Assembly: GCA_964564305.1 (NCBI GenBank)
Contig: CAZMAM010000020.1
Span: 1 to 28,377 of the forward strand
Length of the DNA stretch: 28,377 bases
DNA from: RGIG1959 sp964564305
GTDB lineage: Bacteria > Bacillota > Clostridia > Oscillospirales > Acutalibacteraceae
Direction of reading: 5' to 3'
The stretch's first letter is position 1, and every line of letters starts with the position of its first letter. Under the pieces are notes generated by a model that saw only the letters and a program-made list of their open reading frames with translations, had not been told where the DNA came from and did no database searches. The position numbers and the translations under genes were made by a program. Positions 1 through 6,439 of this stretch are shown here, piece after piece.

Positions 1-47
1 GTGAAATTATGAACTTTTTGAAAAAGAATCGAAAAACCACTTGACAG
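1..47. other. Unrelated sequence joined to the interior of a virD4 gene
   Basis: From about base 48 the reading frame encodes the conserved interior of a VirD4/TraG coupling protein, beginning K-G-E-I-L-R-D-T-G-G. The same frame is closed by a TGA at 42-44, and none of the three forward frames in 1-47 resembles the upstream VirD4 sequence, which normally carries T-D-P before K-G-E. One frame reads as an 11-codon ORF starting at ATG 9 and ending at the TGA. This is either a deletion or insertion junction or an assembly edge; the window alone cannot tell which. Confidence 0.5.
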
Positions 48-77
48 AAAGGCGAAATCTTACGGGATACGGGCGGA

Positions 78-1346
78 TTGCTGCAATCCAAAGGGTATGA
101 AGTCCGTGTGCTTGACCTCATCAATATGGAAAAAAGCCATTGCTACAATCCGTTCGTCTATTTGCAAAGCGACAACGATGTGCAGCGTTTGGTGACCAAT
201 CTCTTTAAAAGCACCACACCGAAAGGCTCCCAATCAAGCGACCCGTTCTGGGACACCGCCGCCTCTATGCTGCTGCTTGCGCTGGTGTTCTATCTGCACT
301 ACGAAGCGCCGCCGGACGAACAGAATTTTGCAATGGTTATGGAACTGCTCAGAGCCGGAGCGATTGACGACCCGGACGCGGAGGTTCAGCAAAATACCGT
401 GCTGGATATGCTCTTTCAGGAATTGGAAATTATGCACCCTGACCACATCGCGCTGAAGTATTACCGTTCGTATCACTCCGGCGCGGCGAGGACGCTGCAA
501 TCCATTCAAATTACACTGGCGTCCCGGCTGGAAAAATTCAATCTGGAAAGTCTGGCCGCATTAACCGTGACGGACGAAATGGATCTGCCCTCTCTCGGAG
601 AGAAAAAGGTGGCGCTCTTTGCCCTGATTCCGGACAACGATACCAGCTTTAATTTTCTCATTTCCATTTTGTACACGCAGCTTTTTCAGCAACTGTTCCG
701 CATTGCCGATTTTAAATACGGAGGCACACTTCCCGTGCCGGTGCATTTCTTAATGGACGAATTTGCCAATGTGTCTTTGCCGGACGACTTTGACAAGATA
801 CTCTCCGTCATGCGTTCCCGAGGCGTGTTTGTGAGCATTATCCTGCAAAACCTCGCGCAGCTTAAAGCATTGTTTGAAAAACAGTGGGAAAGCATTGTCG
901 GCAACTGCGATGAATTTCTGTATCTCGGCGGCAACGAACAGAGTACGCACAAATATGTTTCGGAACTGCTCGGCAAAGAAACCATCGATACCAATACTTT
1001 CGGCAAATCCACCGGAAGAAGCGGCAATTACTCCACCAATTACCAAATAAGCGGTCGGGAATTGCTCACACCCGACGAAGTTCGGCTGCTGGACAACCGC
1101 TACGCTATCTTGTTTATTCGCGGCGAACACGCCGTGATGGATTTGAAATACGATATTCTTCGGCACCCGAATGTAGCGCAAACCGCAGACGGAAAGGCCA
1201 AACCCTACCGTCACGGAGAAATTCATTCCGATGTGGCGACCATATCGTTTGACAACGCATTGAACTTTATACCCGATGCTGCGGAAATCACCGAATATCC
1301 GCAAACAGATTATGAACTCTTGTCCGATGAGGACTTAGAGAATTAA
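78..1346 (+). CDS. VirD4/TraG-family conjugative coupling protein, 5'-truncated
   Basis: This is the C-terminal two thirds of a type IV coupling protein, the inner-membrane ATPase that feeds the relaxase-DNA complex to the mating channel. Homology starts at codon 48 (KGE), but the first possible start is the TTG at 78, which has no ribosome binding site. The Walker B segment F-L-M-D-E-F-A-N-V lies near residue 226, followed by the usual S-I-I-L-Q-N and G-N-C-D-E-F-L-Y-L-G-G segments. The N-terminal membrane helices and the Walker A loop are missing, and a TGA at 42-44 blocks extension, so as it stands it cannot be a working ATPase. The frame is otherwise intact to TAA at 1344. It heads a set of transfer genes on the same strand. 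The family is secure; whether it is a true pseudogene or an edge artefact is open. Confidence 0.85.
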   Translation: MLQSKGYEVRVLDLINMEKSHCYNPFVYLQSDNDVQRLVTNLFKSTTPKGSQSSDPFWDTAASMLLLALVFYLHYEAPPDEQNFAMVMELLRAGAIDDPDAEVQQNTVLDMLFQELEIMHPDHIALKYYRSYHSGAARTLQSIQITLASRLEKFNLESLAALTVTDEMDLPSLGEKKVALFALIPDNDTSFNFLISILYTQLFQQLFRIADFKYGGTLPVPVHFLMDEFANVSLPDDFDKILSVMRSRGVFVSIILQNLAQLKALFEKQWESIVGNCDEFLYLGGNEQSTHKYVSELLGKETIDTNTFGKSTGRSGNYSTNYQISGRELLTPDEVRLLDNRYAILFIRGEHAVMDLKYDILRHPNVAQTADGKAKPYRHGEIHSDVATISFDNALNFIPDAAEITEYPQTDYELLSDEDLEN

Positions 1347-1365
1347 CACAAGGAGGTACATAAAA

Positions 1366-1737
1366 ATGAAAAAGGCACCGCAAAAAAGGCCCGGCGGGCT
1401 GACCGCAAACAGCAAGGCCAAAAAGGCGTTTCGCCTGTACTGCGCAGTCATCTGTACGGTCACGCTGCTGTTTGCTTTCTCCATGATGGCCGCCGCAGCG
1501 ACGACTACCGCCGCAGCTTCCGACCCGACAGCCGTGGTAAACAATCTGTCCGATTTTATTTTCGGATTTATTCGCGCCATCGGTATGATTTTGCTGGGCT
1601 TCGGCATTATTCAACTGGGATTGTCTTTGAAAAGCCATGACCCCTCGCAGCGCGCTAACGGATTCTTGACCATAGCCGGCGGTATCATCATCGTCTTTGC
1701 CAAAGAAATCCTCAATATCATCACCGGAGGAACCTGA
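1366..1737 (+). CDS. Small VirB2/Maff2-like conjugation membrane protein
   Basis: This 123-residue protein has a basic N-terminus, a hydrophobic segment at about residues 25-47 ending in an Ala/Thr-rich stretch (signal peptide-like), and two further hydrophobic segments at about 60-82 and 97-116. The short polar link D-P-S-Q-R-A-N-G joins the last two. This size and topology fit VirB2 pilin-like or Maff2-family proteins, which sit between virD4 and virB6 in Tn1549-type elements. An AGGAGG at 1351-1356 lies 9 bases before the ATG, so the start is well supported. It is followed directly by a strong hairpin, which could raise its expression relative to downstream genes. The role is inferred from position and topology, not from a diagnostic motif. 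Confidence 0.7.
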   Translation: MKKAPQKRPGGLTANSKAKKAFRLYCAVICTVTLLFAFSMMAAAATTTAAASDPTAVVNNLSDFIFGFIRAIGMILLGFGIIQLGLSLKSHDPSQRANGFLTIAGGIIIVFAKEILNIITGGT

Positions 1738-1753
1738 CCGTCACTCCAATCGC

Positions 1754-1798
1754 GGCGGAGCGCACCTGTCTACAGGCTGCGCTCCGCCCTCAGTTTTA
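1754..1798 (+). terminator. Hairpin terminator or attenuator behind the VirB2-like gene
   Basis: An 11-bp perfect stem, GGCGGAGCGCA with TGCGCTCCGCC, encloses a second small stem CCTGT/ACAGG. It is followed by CTCAG and TTTTATTT. The T-tract is interrupted, so partial read-through into the next transfer gene is plausible. It lies 16 bases after the stop of the preceding gene. Confidence 0.7.
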
Positions 1799-1799
1799 T

Positions 1800-1828
1800 T
1801 TGTCAATATACAACACTTTATTTATACA
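1800..1828 (+). promoter_or_regulatory. Candidate promoter before the VirB6-like gene
   Basis: TTGTCA at 1800-1805 and TATACA at 1823-1828 are separated by 17 bases, close to the sigma-A consensus. Its position right after the hairpin suggests that transcription of the rest of the transfer block can restart here. Confidence 0.45.
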
Positions 1829-1856
1829 AAACCCAATTTAACGGGAGGTGACAAAA

Positions 1857-2705
1857 ATGTCCAACAATTGGGTGGTACAAAGTCTTCAAAACGCTTTGGA
1901 TTTCTGGAACGGCAGACTGAATGAAATCTGGGCCTTACTCAGAAGTACGCCGAAGGAGATTTCGCAAGGCGTGGAAAGCCCGATCTGGACGGTCATGGTC
2001 AACATCAACAACGCCATTCAGGCTATTGCGTTCGGGCTTCTGGTACTGTTTTTCATGGTGAGCTTAGTCAAAACCTGCGGAAGCTTCACCGACTTAAAAA
2101 AACCGGAACACGTGCTGAAACTATTTGTCCGGTTTGCGCTGGCCAAAGCCGCCGTCACCTACGGTATGGATTTGCTGTTAATGCTGTTCCAAATTATTCA
2201 GGGCGTCACCGGTACCATTATGGATTCGGCGGGTCTCGGTTCTCCCGGGCAGATTACACTGCCGGATTCGCTGGTCACCACCATCGAAAACTGCGGATTC
2301 TGGGAATCTATCCCTCTGTGGATTGTGGCGCTTATCGGCAATCTGCTCATCTGGGTACTTTCGTTTATCGTGATTTTAACCGTTTACGGACGGTTTTTCA
2401 AACTCTATATGTATACGGCGTTAGCCCCCGTTCCGCTGTCCACTTTTGCGGGAGAAACAACTCAAAATATCGGCAAAAGCTTTATCAAAAGTTATGCCGG
2501 CGTATGTTTGGAAGGCGCGGTAATCGTGCTTGCCTGTATTATTTTCTCCCTGTTCTCTACGGCATTTTCGCCTCAGTTCGGAAATCCGACTTCACCGGCG
2601 TCTGCCGTATGGACTTATCTTGCGGAACAGGCTTTTAATATGTTGGTTCTTGTCGGAACCGTGAAAATGTCCGACCGAATCGTGAAAGAAATGATGGGAC
2701 TGTAA
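1857..2705 (+). CDS. VirB6/TrbL-like conjugation channel membrane protein
   Basis: A 282-residue polytopic membrane protein. It has an amphipathic N-terminus, then hydrophobic segments at roughly residues 50-70, 95-120, 150-185, 215-240 and 255-275, matching VirB6/TrbL proteins that form the inner-membrane part of type IV secretion channels. Segments such as L-Y-M-Y-T-A-L-A-P-V-P-L-S and I-G-K-S-F-I-K-S-Y-A-G are typical of the Firmicutes version. The frame is open from a GTG at 1848, but that GTG is part of the GGGAGGTG ribosome binding site, so the ATG at 1857 is the better start. It lies between the VirB2-like and PrgI-like genes, the usual order in Tn1549-type elements. Confidence 0.82.
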   Translation: MSNNWVVQSLQNALDFWNGRLNEIWALLRSTPKEISQGVESPIWTVMVNINNAIQAIAFGLLVLFFMVSLVKTCGSFTDLKKPEHVLKLFVRFALAKAAVTYGMDLLLMLFQIIQGVTGTIMDSAGLGSPGQITLPDSLVTTIENCGFWESIPLWIVALIGNLLIWVLSFIVILTVYGRFFKLYMYTALAPVPLSTFAGETTQNIGKSFIKSYAGVCLEGAVIVLACIIFSLFSTAFSPQFGNPTSPASAVWTYLAEQAFNMLVLVGTVKMSDRIVKEMMGL

Positions 2706-2720
2706 AGGAGAAATAAATCG

Positions 2721-2960
2721 ATGAAACGATTTTATGTGTTTATGGACGGAAAACAAATTGGCAGCACCGATACCCGAAGACACGCGCTGATGATTATCCG
2801 GTATATGCAGCGCAACCTCTGGCACCCCGTGGTGCGCGGCGAGTTTTCCGTCATCGAAGGGAAAGAAGAATTTATTCCGTATCCGGACAGAAACGAAACC
2901 GTCATCTTTTCTTTCCGTCCGTCACTGGAAAAAGAAAAGGAGCTAAAAGTATGGAAGTAA
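2721..2960 (+). CDS. Small conserved-context protein of unknown function (79 aa)
   Basis: I do not recognise a family. The protein is soluble-looking and basic, has no membrane segment or signal peptide, and starts M-K-R-F-Y-V-F-M-D-G-K. It has a plausible AAGGAG at 2704-2709 upstream of the ATG, and its last 10 bases overlap the start of the PrgI-like gene, so translational coupling is likely. Its place between virB6 and prgI in a conjugation operon suggests a transfer role, but nothing in the sequence shows what it does. Confidence 0.65.
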   Translation: MKRFYVFMDGKQIGSTDTRRHALMIIRYMQRNLWHPVVRGEFSVIEGKEEFIPYPDRNETVIFSFRPSLEKEKELKVWK

Positions 2961-3340
2961 AGATAAACAAGGAAATCCGGGAATTTCAGGAATCCATGTT
3001 TTTCGGATTAACGGGAAGGCAATTCGGATTTGCCCTGTGCGCCGTGGCCGTCGCCGTAGGGCTGTTTTTCTTCCTGAAACCGTATCTGGGCATCGAAACC
3101 GTTTCTTGGATATGCGTTTTGGGCGCGGCTCCGTTTGCGGCGCTCGGATTTGTGCAATACAACGGCATGACTGCGGAAAAACTGGTATGGGCATGGATTA
3201 AATCCGAATTTCTTATGCCGAGACATCTCGTGTTTCATTCCACCAATATTTATTACGAACTGATGAAACCGGGAATTGAAAAAAGAGAAAGAGAGGAAAA
3301 AACCGGTGAAAACATTAAAAACCCTGCTCGGGCAGGATAA
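2951..3340 (+). CDS. PrgI-family conjugation membrane protein (VirB3-like position)
   Basis: A 129-residue protein with a short charged N-terminus (M-E-V-K-I-N-K-E-I-R-E-F-Q-E), the F-G-L-T-G-R-Q motif of PrgI-family proteins near residue 19, two close transmembrane segments (about 25-42 and 48-66), and a cytoplasmic tail with W-A-W-I-K-S-E-F-L. PrgI proteins sit just before VirB4 in Gram-positive conjugation operons and are thought to take the place of VirB3. An AAGGAG at 2937-2942 precedes the ATG at 2951. The 3' end overlaps the start of virB4 by 35 bases. Confidence 0.85.
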   Translation: MEVKINKEIREFQESMFFGLTGRQFGFALCAVAVAVGLFFFLKPYLGIETVSWICVLGAAPFAALGFVQYNGMTAEKLVWAWIKSEFLMPRHLVFHSTNIYYELMKPGIEKREREEKTGENIKNPARAG

Positions 3341-5654
3341 AGAACCGTTTGTCGTTCCCAAAGGCGTTCAAGACGTGATTCCCATTTCCGCCGTTTACGA
3401 TGACGGTATGTTCCGCGTGGGCAAAGACAAATATTCTAAATCCTTCCGATTTTCGGATATTAACTATGCCGTGGCCAGCCGTGCGGATAAGGAAACCATG
3501 TTCTTGGAATACTCGGATTTGCTAAACTCTTTGGACAGCGGCGCAACCACCAAAATCACCGTCAACAACAGGCGGCTCAACCGTCTGGACTTTGAAAAAA
3601 CCATTTTAATCCCCATGACCGGGGATTCCTTGGACGAATACCGCAAGGAATACAACAAGATTCTGCTGGACAAAGCAACGGGCGCCAACGCCATTGTACA
3701 GGATAAGTACATCACCGTTTCGGTGTGTAAGAAAAACGCCGAAGACGCCAGAAACTATTTTTCCCGCGTGAGCGCGGAACTGATTGCTCATTTTGGGCGG
3801 CTCGGATCCCGGTGCGTGGAAATGGAAATTGACGAACGGCTGCGCATTTTCCACGATTTCTACCGCGTCGGTGAAGAAGCCGCGTTTCACTTCGACCTTT
3901 CCGAAACTCGCCGGAAGGGTCACAGTTTCAAAGATTATATCTGTCCGGATTCAATGGAATTTGAAAAGGATTATTTCAAAATGGGCGACCGCTACGGAAG
4001 GGTATTATTTTTGCGGGAATACGCTTCCTACATCAAGGACAGTATGGTGGCGGAACTGACCGACCTGAACCGCAATTTAATGTTGTCCATTGACATTGTG
4101 CCGATTCCCACCGACGAAGCCGTGAAGGAGGCGGAAAGCCGTTTGCTCGGCGTGGAAACCAATATCACCAACTGGCAGCGCAAACAAAATTCCAACAATA
4201 ACTTCTCCGCGACCGTCCCGTATGATATGGAACAGCAAAAAAAGGAAATGAAGGAATTCTTGGACGATTTAACCACCCGCGACCAACGAATGATGTTTGC
4301 GGTACTCACGCTGGTACACACCGCAGACAGCAAAAAACAACTGGATAACGACACCGAAACCCTGCTTTCCACGGCAAGAAAACATCTGTGCCAGTTTGCC
4401 GTGCTGAAATTTCAGCAAATGGACGGCCTGAACACCGCTATGCCCTTCGGTGTGCGCAAAATTGACTGCTTTCGTACCCTGACCACCGAAAGCCTTGCGG
4501 TTCTTATGCCGTTTCGGGTACAGGACATCTACCACGAAAACGGAATATATTACGGACAAAACGTCATCAGCAAAAATATGATTATCGCCGACCGGAAGCA
4601 ACTGCTGAACGGAAACGCCTTTATCTTGGGTGTGTCCGGCTCCGGAAAATCCTTTGCGGCAAAAAACGAAATCGTGGATATTATGCTCTCCGGGAACGCG
4701 GATATACTCATCATTGACCCGGAACGGGAATATTCCCCTCTGGTAGAAGCCCTCGAAGGAGAAATCATCAATATTTCCGCCACTTCTCCGAATCACATCA
4801 ACGCTATGGACATGAACCGGGAATACGGAGACGGCGCGAACCCTGTAATACTAAAATCCGAGTTCATTATGTCGCTTTGCGAACAACTCATCGGCGGAGA
4901 AATCGGAGCCAAACAGAAATCCATCATCGACCGCTGCACCGCAAGCGTGTACCGGCAGTACCAGCAAAACCGGTATACCGGCGAACCGCCAACGCTGCAG
5001 GCTTTCCGGGAAGAACTGCTCCGGCAGGAAGAACCGGAAGGACAGGATATTGCCCTTGCGATAGAACTGTTCACCGACGGTTCTCTGAATACGTTTGCCA
5101 AATCGACCAATGTCGATACCGCAAACCGCCTGATTTGCTATGACATCTTAGACCTCGGCAAACAGCTTCAGCCTATCGGTATGCTGGTGGTGCTGGATTC
5201 GATTCTTAACCGCATTACGCAAAACCGCTCCAAGGGCAGAGACACCTTTATTTTTATTGATGAGATTTACTTGCTCTTTCAGCACGAATACTCCGCAAAT
5301 TTCCTGTTCACGCTGTGGAAGCGCGTGCGGAAATACGGCGCGTATGCTACCGGCATTACGCAGAATGTGGACGACCTCTTGCAAAGCCATACGGCGAGAA
5401 CCATGCTTGCCAATTCCGAGTTTATTATTATGCTCAATCAGGCCAGCACGGACAGGCTGGAACTTGCGCGTTTGCTGAATATATCCGATTTGCAAATGAG
5501 CTACATCACCAACGCCGAGGCGGGACACGGCCTGATTAAAGTAGGCAGTTCCTTAGTGCCTTTTGCTAACAAATTCCCGCGTAATACCAAATTGTACCGC
5601 CTGATGAGTACAAAACCCAGAGAGGACGAAACGTCCAAAAAAGAAGGAAACTAA
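3306..5654 (+). CDS. VirB4/TraE-family conjugative transfer ATPase
   Basis: VirB4 is the large hexameric ATPase that powers channel assembly and substrate transfer in type IV secretion. The N-terminal half carries the VirB4 domain; the C-terminal half is a RecA-like ATPase with Walker A G-V-S-G-S-G-K-S at residues 442-449 and Walker B T-F-I-F-I-D-E at 647-653, followed by I-T-Q-N-V-D-D-L-L. The 782 residues match the usual family length and no catalytic residue is missing. The frame is open back to a TTG at 3276, but the GTG at 3306 is preceded by GAGAGG with 9-base spacing and is the better start. It overlaps the end of the PrgI gene and ends 3 bases before the sortase gene. Confidence 0.93.
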   Translation: MKTLKTLLGQDKEPFVVPKGVQDVIPISAVYDDGMFRVGKDKYSKSFRFSDINYAVASRADKETMFLEYSDLLNSLDSGATTKITVNNRRLNRLDFEKTILIPMTGDSLDEYRKEYNKILLDKATGANAIVQDKYITVSVCKKNAEDARNYFSRVSAELIAHFGRLGSRCVEMEIDERLRIFHDFYRVGEEAAFHFDLSETRRKGHSFKDYICPDSMEFEKDYFKMGDRYGRVLFLREYASYIKDSMVAELTDLNRNLMLSIDIVPIPTDEAVKEAESRLLGVETNITNWQRKQNSNNNFSATVPYDMEQQKKEMKEFLDDLTTRDQRMMFAVLTLVHTADSKKQLDNDTETLLSTARKHLCQFAVLKFQQMDGLNTAMPFGVRKIDCFRTLTTESLAVLMPFRVQDIYHENGIYYGQNVISKNMIIADRKQLLNGNAFILGVSGSGKSFAAKNEIVDIMLSGNADILIIDPEREYSPLVEALEGEIINISATSPNHINAMDMNREYGDGANPVILKSEFIMSLCEQLIGGEIGAKQKSIIDRCTASVYRQYQQNRYTGEPPTLQAFREELLRQEEPEGQDIALAIELFTDGSLNTFAKSTNVDTANRLICYDILDLGKQLQPIGMLVVLDSILNRITQNRSKGRDTFIFIDEIYLLFQHEYSANFLFTLWKRVRKYGAYATGITQNVDDLLQSHTARTMLANSEFIIMLNQASTDRLELARLLNISDLQMSYITNAEAGHGLIKVGSSLVPFANKFPRNTKLYRLMSTKPREDETSKKEGN

Positions 5655-5657
5655 ACA

Positions 5658-6410
5658 GTGAAAAAATTTCTTCTCGGTGCGGGAGCGGCGGTTTGTGCCG
5701 CTCTTTTGCTCTTTTCCGGCTGGAAGTTATACGGATATTTTCAAACCGGAAAACAAAACAGTGAAACCTATGCCCGTCTTTCCGAACAGATTGTACCCAC
5801 AGAAACGGACAGTGAACCGGAACCTTCCCTGCTGTCTGTCCGGGAAAAATACGCGGAAGTTTTTGCGCAGAACGAAGACTGCATCGGCTGGATTTCCATT
5901 GACGGCACACCAATTGATTATCCCGTCATGCAATCAAAGGAAAATCCCGATTTCTATCTGCACCACGGCTTTGATAAGGCGTACAGCGTATACGGCTGCC
6001 CTTTTGTACAGGAAAACTGCGATATATCCTCGTCCGATAATTTAATCATCTACGGACACCACATGATTAACGGTTCCATGTTTTCCGCTTTGTGCAATTA
6101 TACGGACAAGGACTATTATCTGCAGCACAAAATTATCCGGTTCGACACGCTGTACGGATACGGTACATATGAGATTGTCGCGGTATTCAAAACGGTTGCG
6201 TACAGTGCCAGCGGATTTCCGTTTCAGGAGTTTGTCAACGCGGCAAGCCAAGAGGATTTTGACGCGTTTCTTGATTCGTGTAATGCGCTGGCGCTGTACG
6301 ATACCGGCTCCACGGCACACTACGGCGACCGTTTGATTACGCTTGCTACCTGTGAATATTCCCGTAAAAACGGCAGAATGGTTGTGGTGGCAAAAAAGAT
6401 TGATATTTGA
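5658..6410 (+). CDS. srtB: Class B sortase
   Basis: A cysteine transpeptidase that links surface or pilus-like proteins to the cell wall or to one another. One N-terminal membrane anchor (about residues 3-28) precedes a sortase domain with catalytic His in Y-G-H-H-M (H134), Cys in T-L-A-T-C-E-Y (C232) and Arg in N-G-R-M-V-V-V-A (R240). The GTG start lies 3 bases after the virB4 stop, with GAAGGA in the end of virB4 as ribosome binding site. Class B sortases are common in Clostridia conjugative elements. No protein in this window has a clear sortase-recognition signal followed by a C-terminal anchor, so the substrate is probably encoded elsewhere on the element or chromosome. Confidence 0.9.
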   Translation: MKKFLLGAGAAVCAALLLFSGWKLYGYFQTGKQNSETYARLSEQIVPTETDSEPEPSLLSVREKYAEVFAQNEDCIGWISIDGTPIDYPVMQSKENPDFYLHHGFDKAYSVYGCPFVQENCDISSSDNLIIYGHHMINGSMFSALCNYTDKDYYLQHKIIRFDTLYGYGTYEIVAVFKTVAYSASGFPFQEFVNAASQEDFDAFLDSCNALALYDTGSTAHYGDRLITLATCEYSRKNGRMVVVAKKIDI

Positions 6411-6439
6411 TTTTTTAAACGAAAAGAGGCGTACAACCT

